Positions 1 through 7,878 of a stretch of DNA of 40,026 nt are shown here, one piece after another. The DNA is from Promethearchaeia archaeon. Its GTDB lineage: Archaea > Asgardarchaeota > Lokiarchaeia > Sigyniarchaeales > SOKP01. The first letter of the stretch is position 1. Every line of letters starts with the position of its first letter. The translations under genes were made by a program, and so were the position numbers. The stretch spans positions 1-40,026 of the forward strand of contig JAHQWJ010000049.1 of the NCBI GenBank assembly GCA_029856125.1. The letters run 5' to 3'. The notes under the pieces were generated by a model. It did no database searches. It had not been told where the DNA came from and worked only from the letters and a program-made list of their open reading frames with translations.

Positions 1-468
1 AAGAAAGACGGACTTCTTCTATCAAGGACGCCTAAAAAAGTTATAAAAGGAAGAATCCCCCCAAAAATATTTAGAATTAATCCGAAATTTCAAAAAGAAG
101 AAGAAGAAGAGGAGAATTTTTACAAAAAAGTAGTCGTTCATTATCGAAAAGCGGGATATAACGTAAGCAAATTGTTGAGTTATTTAGATCCACTGCTAAA
201 TCTACTTGAAAGCGAGCTAGATGATCCCGAAAGCGCTAAAACTATCTACGACGAATATCTATCCTTTATTCCCGCACCTGTTGTTTTCTACCTTGATAAA
301 AAAAGGGCTGAAGCGCTAATGGACATACATGCTGAATATATTTTAAAATTGCAGAACTTGGCAATGGGAGAAGATTTAAATACTGAGGAGGCTTTTGTAT
401 ATTTTGACATCTCTTTACCTCTGGCTGCTCTCTTCGAGCTAAAAAAAAAAATAAAATTAAAGAAGTAA
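1..468 (+). CDS. 3' end of an unknown protein (truncated by window edge)
   Basis: The frame is open from base 1 to the TAA ending at 468, so this is the C-terminal 155 codons of a gene whose start lies outside the window. A TTG at 172 could be called as a start, but coding continues in frame upstream of it (a Lys/Arg-rich stretch, then an acidic Glu run near codons 37-42), so I treat the gene as partial. The rest is helical and charged and ends in a lysine-rich tail. I recognise no domain. It lies 67 bases before the TPR gene on the same strand and could be cotranscribed with it. Confidence 0.6.
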   Translation, partial: KKDGLLLSRTPKKVIKGRIPPKIFRINPKFQKEEEEEENFYKKVVVHYRKAGYNVSKLLSYLDPLLNLLESELDDPESAKTIYDEYLSFIPAPVVFYLDKKRAEALMDIHAEYILKLQNLAMGEDLNTEEAFVYFDISLPLAALFELKKKIKLKK

Positions 469-535
469 TCCAGAGGTGTCTTTATTTAGTGAAATTTAAA
501 AGAATATTACTTAATAATTGAGGTTAGAGTTTCAC

Positions 536-1954
536 ATGATGCCGATTATCTATAACCAAAAATTAAAACAGGCAGAAAAAATCAAAAATAATTGGAAACT
601 CAAAGAAGCCCTCAATAATTTGAATGATTTTGACGAAGAAAAAGTTTTAACTACTCATGAACGATTTCAATTTTATTTTTTAAAAAGTTCTATTCTAAAT
701 GATCTTTTCTCATCAAAAGAAGCTCTCAATTACGCTGAACTCGCGTATAAAGAAAGTAAAGATTTGAAATCAGATTATGAAATCATTAATTCTCTCATGT
801 TAATGAGTCAAATTTTTGGGGGTACGCTTGAACCAAGTAAATCTGTACAAGTGATTAATGAGGCTGAAGAAATACTTGCAAGGAACAATCAAAAATCATC
901 ACAAGAATTCAAAATGATGAAAGGATATGTGTTATTACATAAAGGCTGTTGCTGTTTTGGTTTGGGTGAACTTAACCTTTGTCTAATGTTTCTTGGCGAA
1001 GCTTCTCAACTTGCCAGGGACATAGATGATAAAAAGCTAATTTTGCAAACTACTAAATGGTTAGGTTTCACGTATGGTGTTAAAGGTGAGAGTGATCTTG
1101 CATTAGAATATCAAAAACGATATTTAGCGCTAGCAATCGATTTAAACGATAAACAAGAAATTATTGGAGCTCATAACACTTTGGGTATGTTACATACTCA
1201 AAAGGATGAATTTAAGCGAGCAATAAAACATTTGGAAAAGGGATTATCAATATGTTATGAAATCAACAGTTGGAAGACTTTTATTATAAGTACTTCTCTT
1301 TTTGAAGCTTATTTAAAGTCAGATTCTCTTGAAAAAGCTCAGCAATGTCACGATCGAATGGGGTTACTTGTTAAACGAGGAACTTTTAAATTTAACGAGT
1401 TAGCTTATCGTCTTCAAGAAGCAGCATTATTAAAAATAAGCCCTTATAAAACTTCTCATACAAAAGCAGAAATGATCTTCAAGGAAGTTGCTGATAGAGA
1501 AACTACATTTGTTGAGTTTAAATTTTTTGCTTTAGTAAATTTATGCGATCTTTATCTTACTAGATTAAAGGAAACTGGCAATTTAAGAGAATTAGATAAT
1601 ACCCAACCTTACATTGACAAAATACGGTCTATTGCCGAAAATGAAGGAGTAAATTCGCTTCTTGTTGAAATGAACTTGTTGCAGGCTAAATTAAGATTAG
1701 TAATATTTGAATTTAAGGAAGCTCAATCGTTATTAGCTCAGGCTTTGAAAATTGCTAATATACATGGTTTAAATTTGCTAGCTAGACGAATCGAAAATGA
1801 GCAAGCTGAATTATCAAAAAATTTTCTCAAATGGGAAAAATTAAGAATGTCAGGGGGAAAAATATCAGAACGAATGGATTTGGCTCGTGTAGATGAACAA
1901 ATTCAAATATTACTTCAGAAGCGTAATTATTTGAAGAGTATTAATACTAGCTGA
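536..1954 (+). CDS. TPR-repeat protein
   Basis: Protein of about 472 residues made of helical pairs typical of tetratricopeptide repeats. The clearest are in the first half (for example the block with LALEYQKRYLALAIDLND followed by GAHNTLGMLHTQKDEFKRA), and similar helix pairs continue to about residue 440. No catalytic domain is visible, so a scaffold or adaptor role is the most that can be inferred. I chose the ATG at 536 over an in-frame TTG at 518 because a GAGGT element at 520-524 sits about 11 bases before it; the next codon is also ATG. The C-terminal 50 residues are lysine-rich and lack repeats. TPR proteins of this kind are abundant in Asgard genomes; the partner is unknown. Confidence 0.8.
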   Translation: MMPIIYNQKLKQAEKIKNNWKLKEALNNLNDFDEEKVLTTHERFQFYFLKSSILNDLFSSKEALNYAELAYKESKDLKSDYEIINSLMLMSQIFGGTLEPSKSVQVINEAEEILARNNQKSSQEFKMMKGYVLLHKGCCCFGLGELNLCLMFLGEASQLARDIDDKKLILQTTKWLGFTYGVKGESDLALEYQKRYLALAIDLNDKQEIIGAHNTLGMLHTQKDEFKRAIKHLEKGLSICYEINSWKTFIISTSLFEAYLKSDSLEKAQQCHDRMGLLVKRGTFKFNELAYRLQEAALLKISPYKTSHTKAEMIFKEVADRETTFVEFKFFALVNLCDLYLTRLKETGNLRELDNTQPYIDKIRSIAENEGVNSLLVEMNLLQAKLRLVIFEFKEAQSLLAQALKIANIHGLNLLARRIENEQAELSKNFLKWEKLRMSGGKISERMDLARVDEQIQILLQKRNYLKSINTS

Positions 1955-2038
1955 TTTATGTGAATTTTTCTTTTTAAATTACTACGCAAATATTATTCCA
2001 CGATCATAAAATTGAAAGGTAAATAAAAATAGGCGCTT

Positions 2039-2959
2039 TTATTTACTATAAATTTGATTACTAAAGAATTTCTCAATATAACTTTTAACAAATTCGAATT
2101 TTGGTGGATTGTGTCTTTTGATCTTTTTAAGTAGCTCTTTAGCTTTGAGATTGTCTGGATTAATTTCTATAAGATAATTACAGAAATCTAACGCATTGTC
2201 GTATAATCCTAATTCATATTCCAGTAGTGTTAAATTATACAAAACTTCTATGTTATGAGGGTCTTCTTCTAAAACAATGTGAACATATTCATTCATCATC
2301 ATACACGCTTGGATAAATTCCATTACTTTTTCCGCAGGTTTTATGACATTTAAATGGCCTTCACAGAGAATATCAATATCAAATTCAAGAATTTTCTCCA
2401 TAGATTTAATATAATTAACTAAATTACCGCCACTAAGTTTTAAAGCAGATCCACAAATATCTCCTCCAAAGATAATTTTTTGATTTTCAGTTTCAAGATA
2501 ATAGGCTATTGATCCAAGCGTATGTCCTGGAATACTAATGCATTTAATTTCGTAATCCCCCAGCCTTAAATTTTCACCATCCTTTTGAATTTTTATTGTT
2601 ATTTTAATGGGTCTGTATTCAAATCCCTTATAATAATTCTCAATATAACTGTCATAAGATGTTTGCTCTACTTTTTCAGCATCTAATTCGTGAATATAAT
2701 AGCTGATATTGTTATTAATTTTCTTGAGTTCATGACAAACACCGAAATGATCTAGATGCCCATGTGTTATTAAACAATGTCTAATATTTTTAGGATTATA
2801 GCCGTATTCCTTAATATTTATAATTGGTTCAATATATAAACCTGGATCTATTAAGATCAATCCGTCGTTAGTTTTAGTATCAATTAAATAAACTGAACAG
2901 TCAAGATGTCCAAGAGAATAGGGTTTAACATTATAAACATCGCCAATTATCCTTTTCAT
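2039..2959 (-). CDS. MBL-fold metallo-hydrolase with C-terminal TPR
   Basis: Metallo-beta-lactamase-fold hydrolase of about 306 residues. The zinc-binding signature THGHLDH is at residues 65-71, a GHTLGS block carries the next histidine (about 146), GGD supplies the bridging aspartate (about 167), and EGH the last histidine (about 202). The spacing matches the glyoxalase II/lactonase-like branch. Residues from about 225 to 290 look like one or two TPR units, an uncommon addition, perhaps for docking. An in-frame TTG at 2974 also exists, but the ATG at 2959 has a GGTGAT element just upstream, so I start there. The substrate cannot be told from sequence. It is convergent with the TPR gene on its left. 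Confidence 0.85.
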   Translation of the reverse strand: MKRIIGDVYNVKPYSLGHLDCSVYLIDTKTNDGLILIDPGLYIEPIINIKEYGYNPKNIRHCLITHGHLDHFGVCHELKKINNNISYYIHELDAEKVEQTSYDSYIENYYKGFEYRPIKITIKIQKDGENLRLGDYEIKCISIPGHTLGSIAYYLETENQKIIFGGDICGSALKLSGGNLVNYIKSMEKILEFDIDILCEGHLNVIKPAEKVMEFIQACMMMNEYVHIVLEEDPHNIEVLYNLTLLEYELGLYDNALDFCNYLIEINPDNLKAKELLKKIKRHNPPKFEFVKSYIEKFFSNQIYSK

Positions 2960-3111
2960 TAGTAATATCACCAATTATTATAAGGTTAAATTTCTTTATA
3001 TTTTATTTGATGTAAAAATGAACTCTGGATTCTTTTCATTAAGATATATATTGTTTCACGATCATAAATGTCGGAATTTCTCTCTTTTTTCCTAAAAATC
3101 AACACCCCCTC

Positions 3112-3120
3112 TTTAATTTA
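3112..3120 (+). promoter_or_regulatory. TATA-like box of the longin-like gene
   Basis: The A/T-only element TTTAATTTA is centred about 29 bases before the ATG at 3145. Archaeal transcription usually starts about 25 bases after the TATA centre, which would make this transcript leaderless or nearly so; no Shine-Dalgarno is visible before the ATG, in agreement. Confidence 0.4.
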
Positions 3121-3144
3121 TAGCGTAAAAGATTATTTAGATTT

Positions 3145-3906
3145 ATGCTTGAAGCTCGAGTAGACAATTCTTCTGTTGAAAAAAAATTAACCGAAACAGC
3201 ATATCGCTCCCATAACTTTAATGTCATACCTCCGGTTATCGGTATTATTATCTCAGATCAGTATGGGAACACTATTACGGTCTTTGAATATGATTCAAAT
3301 GACGATGATGATTATGGTCCCATTAGGTCTTATCTATCAAAGGATCATAATAATTTATTAGAAATTGACTTAGTTTCAATGTATTTAAGCTCATTTAAAA
3401 TCTTTGCAGGGCAAGCTAACATAAAGAACCTCTCTCACCTCGAAATTTATGGTTCTAATATTAAAGCTCAAATATACTTTTTACTTGAGAAATTTATGGT
3501 AATCATGTTTCTTAATTCTAGTACGGAATTAAATTCAAAACAGAGGGCTCAAGTTATCAAATATTGCGAAGATAAGCTAATTAAATATGAATTTGAATTT
3601 GGAAATTTTAATGATACAAGTTCTAGAGAACTACTGTCTTTATTGGAACAAAAAGGTAAACGATGGCTAAAAAAATTCAATATTCGATATATCCAGACTT
3701 ACAAGAATATTTACTTAAGGAAACACGAAACTACTGAGGAATTAATGAATCAATTAGGGTTGGTAATTCAAAGCGAGATAGACGAATACCTAAACTATGT
3801 TCCAGACGATATAATTAATAATTTTTCTAAGGAATTAAAGAATAAAATTCAAGATAAACTCTTTGAAATAAATCTAAATGTGCCAGAAAACTTTAAAAAA
3901 GAGTAA
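3145..3906 (+). CDS. Longin/roadblock-like domain protein, Asgard type
   Basis: 253 residues. After a 30-residue head, residues 31-150 alternate strands and helices in a longin/roadblock-like pattern: a strand with IGIIISDQYGN, a helix with LVSMYLSSFKIFAGQ, then paired strands around EIYGSNIKAQIYFLLE and FMVIMFLNS, and a closing helix. The C-terminal 100 residues are helical and charged. Longin and roadblock folds act as platforms for small GTPases in eukaryotic trafficking and in archaeal MglB-like systems. The fold call is from pattern and partial memory of Asgard proteins, not a search. It is convergent with the pseudo-GTPase gene (77 bases apart). Confidence 0.5.
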   Translation: MLEARVDNSSVEKKLTETAYRSHNFNVIPPVIGIIISDQYGNTITVFEYDSNDDDDYGPIRSYLSKDHNNLLEIDLVSMYLSSFKIFAGQANIKNLSHLEIYGSNIKAQIYFLLEKFMVIMFLNSSTELNSKQRAQVIKYCEDKLIKYEFEFGNFNDTSSRELLSLLEQKGKRWLKKFNIRYIQTYKNIYLRKHETTEELMNQLGLVIQSEIDEYLNYVPDDIINNFSKELKNKIQDKLFEINLNVPENFKKE

Positions 3907-3982
3907 AAATAGAAATTATGATCATTTGCGATGATTCTTTACGATTAACTCCAGCGAAACAAATTTAAATAAAAAAAAGGAA

Positions 3983-4822
3983 TTACTCTTTAAGTTTGAA
4001 TAATATAATAGTCGCCAAAGCTCTAAGTATATCTTGAAATCTTTCATCCCCAATTGTTTCTATTTGGCCATAACTCGCTCCCATTTCGCTTGCCAGAGAT
4101 AGTATTTCATCATAAGGGATTAAAAGTTTGTTTCCTATGCCTATAAGTGATAAAGGCAAAGATATTTCTTTTTTAAACTTTCTTCTGACTCTAAATTTTA
4201 AATCTGTACTTTCCCTAAGTTCGATAACGTATTTCTTAATCATTTCAAAAGAATCCCTATCCTCAGTGTTAAACACTAAAAGAACTCCTGCCACCCCTTT
4301 ATAAAATTGGGGTCTTATAGATGCGAATCGTTCCTTTTTAGAAATATCCCAGATAGCAAGGCTAGTCAAGGATTTATCATAATTTTCGGTTAATTTTGTG
4401 TAAAATGAAACACCAATTATATCCCTTTCTGGGCCTGTTCCATGCTTATTAAGAATACTTGGGAGGTAGTCAGATTGTTCTTCTGTTAACCCCAGAATTA
4501 TTATCTTTAATTGATGATCATACTTTCTCCCCCATTCTCTAAAACTGGTTAAAAACTTTTCATATCTATAGATTTTTTTCCGTAAATCGTATAATTGGCT
4601 TCGTTCTTTGGTTGAAAGTGGAGTGACCCCAATAATTCGGCGCATAACTGCCTCTACTTGCCCTGGGCTAATCGTTTTTTCATATTTCTCACTTATTTGA
4701 AACGAAACTTCTTTTATATTTAACTCTTTAGATATATTTTCTGTAGGAAATTCAATTTTCTTCAAAAACTTCTTTAAATCATCTATTTGTTTATCTTTAA
4801 GAAAAATATTTTTAGAATTCAT
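3983..4822 (-). CDS. Degenerate Ras/Rab-like G-domain protein (pseudo-GTPase)
   Basis: 279 residues: a charged helical N-terminal extension (1-100) and a Ras-superfamily-like G domain (about 105-279). Fold landmarks are kept: the first strand (KIIILG, 106-111), the switch II region WDISKKERFASIRPQFYKG (158-176), which aligns with the Rab pattern WDTAGQERF, and the following strand GVLLVF. The nucleotide-binding motifs are lost. The P-loop GxxxxGKS/T is replaced by GLTEEQSDYL, the TAGQ part of G3 by ISKK, the NKxD motif by IGIGNKL, and the SAK motif is absent. It should bind GTP poorly or not at all, so a signalling scaffold is likely. It is divergent from the LRR gene at 5015, with a perfect palindrome between them. 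Confidence 0.7.
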   Translation of the reverse strand: MNSKNIFLKDKQIDDLKKFLKKIEFPTENISKELNIKEVSFQISEKYEKTISPGQVEAVMRRIIGVTPLSTKERSQLYDLRKKIYRYEKFLTSFREWGRKYDHQLKIIILGLTEEQSDYLPSILNKHGTGPERDIIGVSFYTKLTENYDKSLTSLAIWDISKKERFASIRPQFYKGVAGVLLVFNTEDRDSFEMIKKYVIELRESTDLKFRVRRKFKKEISLPLSLIGIGNKLLIPYDEILSLASEMGASYGQIETIGDERFQDILRALATIILFKLKE

Positions 4823-4865
4823 ATTAGCACACTTCTTTTTTTTAAAATTATCGATATGTTTTAGA

Positions 4866-4877
4866 ATGGACGTCCAT
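4866..4877. promoter_or_regulatory. Perfect 12-bp palindrome, candidate operator
   Basis: ATGGACGTCCAT is a perfect inverted repeat in the 192-base gap between the pseudo-GTPase gene (minus) and the LRR gene (plus). The half-site ATGGAC recurs at 4885-4890. It lies just upstream of the probable AT-rich promoter of the minus gene and about 140 bases before the plus gene. The position suggests a dimeric regulator acting on one or both genes; no regulator gene is adjacent. Confidence 0.35.
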
Positions 4878-5014
4878 AATCACAATGGACATTTGAATAT
4901 TTAAATCTTTGTATAAAATTTTATTTAACATAGAATCAGAAAAAAGGAAGTTTTTTTAAATTTTCAAGACACAATTTAAAGATAAGTAAAAAAAATAATT
5001 TTTAAATGAGATAA

Positions 5015-5893
5015 ATGGGACTTGGATCAATAAAGGTAAATGGTAAGAAATTTAATGTAAGAGAAGAACTTGGTCATTTTAGATTATCCATAAATTATAT
5101 GGATATAGTGGATATTTCAGAGCTAAAGGGGTTTAATAAGTTAAAAAATCTTACAGCTTTAGATATTTCAAATAATAAAATTACTAAGTTAGATGGTTTG
5201 GATGAATTAACTAATCTTCAACAGCTTTTTCTTAGCAATAATGAGATCGAAGCTTTTGAAGGTCTCGAATCTTTAGTTAATCTTGATCGCATATTCCTCA
5301 GTGGAAACAAAATTACTGAGTTGAAGGGGCTCGATACTCTAACGAACCTTCAATGGTTAGAAATAAACGAAAATCAGATTAATGAGCTAAAAGGACTAGA
5401 ATCTTTAACCAATCTTATTAAGTTGTCACTTGTTGGAAACCAAATAAAAGAAATAAAGAATTTAGAAAAATTAGCTAATCTTGTAGTTCTGGATCTCAAT
5501 CGTAACCAACTAACAGAAATCAAGAATTTGAACAGTTTAACGAATCTCGAGCGTTTGTTTCTTGCTTACAACCAAATAACGGAAATTAAAGGTTTGGAAA
5601 CTTTGACTAATCTTACTGTTTTATATCTTAACAGTAATAAAATAGCAGAGATCAAAAATTTGGAATCGTTGATAAATCTAGAAACCTTGTATCTTGATAC
5701 AAATCAGCTTACGAGTTTAGAGAATTTAGAAAGCTTGGAAAAACTTGAAAAACTAAAACTTTTATATCTTAATTTCAATCCAATAGAAGGAGAAGAAAAA
5801 CAATTTGCGACAGATGTCCAGGACTTTGAAGGAGTCAAGGTAAAAGAATTTTTAGCGTCTTACAAGAAGTGGAAACAAGCAAATGGAAAATAG
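5015..5893 (+). CDS. SDS22-like leucine-rich repeat protein
   Basis: 292 residues. After a 45-residue N-terminal cap there are about nine consecutive 22-residue leucine-rich repeats (about residues 46-245) of the form LxxLxLxxNxIxxIxxLxxLxN, the SDS22 subclass, followed by a degenerate repeat and a lysine-rich C-terminal cap. In eukaryotes this subclass binds partner proteins such as PP1. No enzyme domain, signal peptide or membrane segment is seen, so it is probably a cytoplasmic binding protein. The ATG at 5015 is the only sensible start; the ATG at 5006 runs into a stop after one codon. It is divergent from the pseudo-GTPase gene, which makes that protein a candidate partner (inference). 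Confidence 0.85.
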   Translation: MGLGSIKVNGKKFNVREELGHFRLSINYMDIVDISELKGFNKLKNLTALDISNNKITKLDGLDELTNLQQLFLSNNEIEAFEGLESLVNLDRIFLSGNKITELKGLDTLTNLQWLEINENQINELKGLESLTNLIKLSLVGNQIKEIKNLEKLANLVVLDLNRNQLTEIKNLNSLTNLERLFLAYNQITEIKGLETLTNLTVLYLNSNKIAEIKNLESLINLETLYLDTNQLTSLENLESLEKLEKLKLLYLNFNPIEGEEKQFATDVQDFEGVKVKEFLASYKKWKQANGK

Positions 5894-6055
5894 CACGCTT
5901 GTAAAGATAAAAAGGATATATATTTAATTTTTCCGATATTTTTTCTTCACTTTCAATAAAGATTTAAATAGATTAAAGCCTAAATCGTTATTCCTCTAAG
6001 AAATAAAACTAATTCACTTTGAAATAAAAAAGTTAATATGAGTAAAGTGTTTAAA

Positions 6056-6067
6056 ATTAATTTAAAA
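6056..6067 (+). promoter_or_regulatory. TATA-like box of the STAS-like gene
   Basis: An A/T-only element (TTAATTTAAAA) centred about 26 bases before the ATG at 6087, the distance expected for a leaderless archaeal transcript. There is no Shine-Dalgarno before the ATG. Confidence 0.35.
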
Positions 6068-6086
6068 CTGAACGGTTCAAATTATT

Positions 6087-6464
6087 ATGTATCAAATTGA
6101 AAAAATTAGCGATACCTGTTTTTTAATAAAGGCAACAGGTACCTTTCCTCCGCCAGTTGCAGAAAGATTTATAAAAGAATTTAAGGAATTAACTAAAGAT
6201 GTCAGCGAAAATTTGAGCATAATCGTCGACATTACCGATGCTATTCTTTTAAGCATAAATTCAATTGATATAATCTTAGAACTCTTAAAGAGAAATAATG
6301 AAAGACTTTTTAGATCTGCTTTCATAATTGAAAAAAATCCTGTTTTAAACGAAGAATTTAGATATCTCTTAGATCATGCTCAATCCCCTAAAAGAAAAAT
6401 TGTATCTAACCTCGAGGAAGCTAAAGAATGGATTGGTATTGACAAAGTCGTGGTTAAAAAGTAG
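6087..6464 (+). CDS. Small SpoIIAA/STAS-like protein
   Basis: 125 residues with an alternating strand/helix pattern and the C-terminal signature common in SpoIIAA-like (STAS/SEC14-type) small proteins: a strand ending in a basic residue, then the helix NLEEAKEWIGI (about 109-119). Hydrophobic strands occur near CFLIKATGTF, LSIIVDITDA and SAFIIEKN. There are no catalytic residues or membrane segments. In bacteria such domains serve as anti-anti-sigma or partner-binding modules; the role in an archaeon is unknown. The gene stands alone behind its own TATA-like box and converges on the methyltransferase gene. Confidence 0.5.
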   Translation: MYQIEKISDTCFLIKATGTFPPPVAERFIKEFKELTKDVSENLSIIVDITDAILLSINSIDIILELLKRNNERLFRSAFIIEKNPVLNEEFRYLLDHAQSPKRKIVSNLEEAKEWIGIDKVVVKK

Positions 6465-6473
6465 ATTTGAAAA

Positions 6474-6496
6474 TTTTTTTTATTTTGGATTTTTTA
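6474..6496 (+). terminator. Oligo-T terminator region
   Basis: A T8 run (6474-6481) starts 10 bases after the stop of the STAS-like gene, followed by a second T-rich stretch. T runs like these end transcription in archaea. The region lies between two convergent genes. Confidence 0.4.
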
Positions 6497-7294
6497 TTAA
6501 AAGTTTAACCTATTTTTACACAATTCAGCGGCTTTTGGATTATTATCCACACCAATCCATTTTCGAGCTAACTTTTTAGCAGCTGATAGTGTCGTTCCAG
6601 AACCACAAAAGAAATCAGCAATAAGATCTCCTTCGTTGGAGGAGGATAAAATTATTCTTCTCAAGAGTTTTTCCGGTTTTTGTGTAGGATAACCGAGATA
6701 TTCTTTAGATCTTGTAGTTGTCTGAAATGAAAAAATATCGTTCCAAACATCACCAACTAATGTTCCCGGGCTTTCGTCTAAGTATTGCTTACCCCCTCTT
6801 CGTTTCCGATAGATGCGTCCTTTCTCATCTTTGTGTCTAAACATTTTTTTAATATAATCCTCTCTATACGGCAAGTATTGTTTGTTAAATGTGAATGAGT
6901 CAGATTTCGTGTAGTATAGTATCGTGTCGTGCTGACGTACCCATCCTTTTATTTGGCTTTTGAACCCTGAAACACTTCCTACATTCCAAATTATCTCTCT
7001 TCGAAAATTTTTGTTCCCATAAATCTTATCGCATATCGGTTTTAAGTCAAAAACCGCGTTTGCATCGCAATGTAAATAAAAACTACCAGTTTCCTTAAGA
7101 ATTCGATGCATTTCCTTAATCCGAGAAAACATAAAATCTAAATATTCATCAATCGAACCCCATTTATCAGAAAACTCTTTATAATCGACCCCACTATAAA
7201 AGGGTGGATCAATATAAATAAGATCGATAAAATCTGTATTCATTTTTTGCATAAAGTCTAAATTTTCAGCGAAATAGACTGTATCTAACTTCAT
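6497..7294 (-). CDS. Beta-class DNA methyltransferase (N6-adenine or N4-cytosine)
   Basis: 265 residues. The catalytic motif IV is DPPF at residues 29-32, preceded by the hydrophobic strand DLIYI. The S-adenosylmethionine-binding motif I is FFCGSGTT at about 228-235, followed by an acidic strand end (WIGVDNN). The order motif IV, target-recognition region, motif I is the beta-class arrangement; DPPF/DPPY is usual for amino-methylating enzymes, more often adenine-N6. The length is typical of a complete enzyme. No restriction endonuclease is recognisable beside it, so it looks solitary: an epigenetic mark or the remains of a restriction-modification system. It is divergent from the deoxyribosyltransferase-like gene, with only 38 bases between start codons. 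Confidence 0.85.
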   Translation of the reverse strand: MKLDTVYFAENLDFMQKMNTDFIDLIYIDPPFYSGVDYKEFSDKWGSIDEYLDFMFSRIKEMHRILKETGSFYLHCDANAVFDLKPICDKIYGNKNFRREIIWNVGSVSGFKSQIKGWVRQHDTILYYTKSDSFTFNKQYLPYREDYIKKMFRHKDEKGRIYRKRRGGKQYLDESPGTLVGDVWNDIFSFQTTTRSKEYLGYPTQKPEKLLRRIILSSSNEGDLIADFFCGSGTTLSAAKKLARKWIGVDNNPKAAELCKNRLNF

Positions 7295-7332
7295 GTGAAA
7301 ATTAAATATGAACTAGTATTATTACAATTACT

Positions 7333-7716
7333 ATGGAGAAAGAAAGGTTAAATAAGAATTTCTTGGACGAATTCCGTGATTATGATTTTTCGAAAATTAA
7401 GGAAACTAAAATCTTTTTAGTTGGTTCAATTCGATTTAAAGATTACTTCATCAAAATCGAATCGATTTTACAAATTCGATATAAAAAACTTGTATCAGTC
7501 TGCTCTGTTGATGGGTTACTAAACAAAAAGAAATTTAACAATAATGAATGGGATAAATTACAAGAAATTGCTATAAGAAAGTTAATCGGTCAAGAGGCAA
7601 TACTAGTTTTAGATGTTGAGAACTATATCGGTGAACAATCAAGAGAAGAAATCGATTATTTTAGTAAGACTCTTAAAAAACCGGTGTATTATCTAACAGA
7701 TCTTAAAGAACCTTGA
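7333..7716 (+). CDS. Nucleoside 2-deoxyribosyltransferase-like protein
   Basis: 127 residues with a Rossmann-like layout. It opens with a strand and small-residue turn (KIFLVGSI, about 26-33), has a central region with VCSVDG, then AILVLDVENYIGEQSREEIDYF (about 94-115) and a final strand KKPVYYL. The block of hydrophobic strand, Asn-Tyr-Ile-Gly-Glu, Ser-x-Glu-Glu-Ile helix is characteristic of the nucleoside deoxyribosyltransferase/SLOG-like group, where the glutamate is catalytic. Such proteins cleave or transfer N-glycosidic bonds or bind nucleotides; the substrate here is unknown. It shares a 38-base divergent promoter region with the methyltransferase, hinting at a nucleic-acid or nucleotide role (inference). 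Confidence 0.55.
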   Translation: MEKERLNKNFLDEFRDYDFSKIKETKIFLVGSIRFKDYFIKIESILQIRYKKLVSVCSVDGLLNKKKFNNNEWDKLQEIAIRKLIGQEAILVLDVENYIGEQSREEIDYFSKTLKKPVYYLTDLKEP

Positions 7717-7878
7717 ATGAAACTTTTCTTCTTTGGAAGATATTCACAAACCAGCGTAAATTATACTTATAAATCAATAATTTTGTAAACTCGTGTTTTA
7801 TTAATGTTTGGAATAGAATCTAAACATAATCAATTCGATTTGAAAATGTAACGATAAAATAAACGGGGTATAACCAAA

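Noticed and set aside
5140..5760. Regular 66-base repeats that could suggest a repeat array
   Set aside because: The period equals 22 codons and the repeats diverge at synonymous and surface positions; they are leucine-rich repeats in a coding gene, not CRISPR or satellite DNA.
6376..6579. 67-codon plus frame running from the STAS-like gene into the methyltransferase end
   Set aside because: It overlaps two well-supported convergent genes and crosses the T-rich terminator; the translation is low-complexity.
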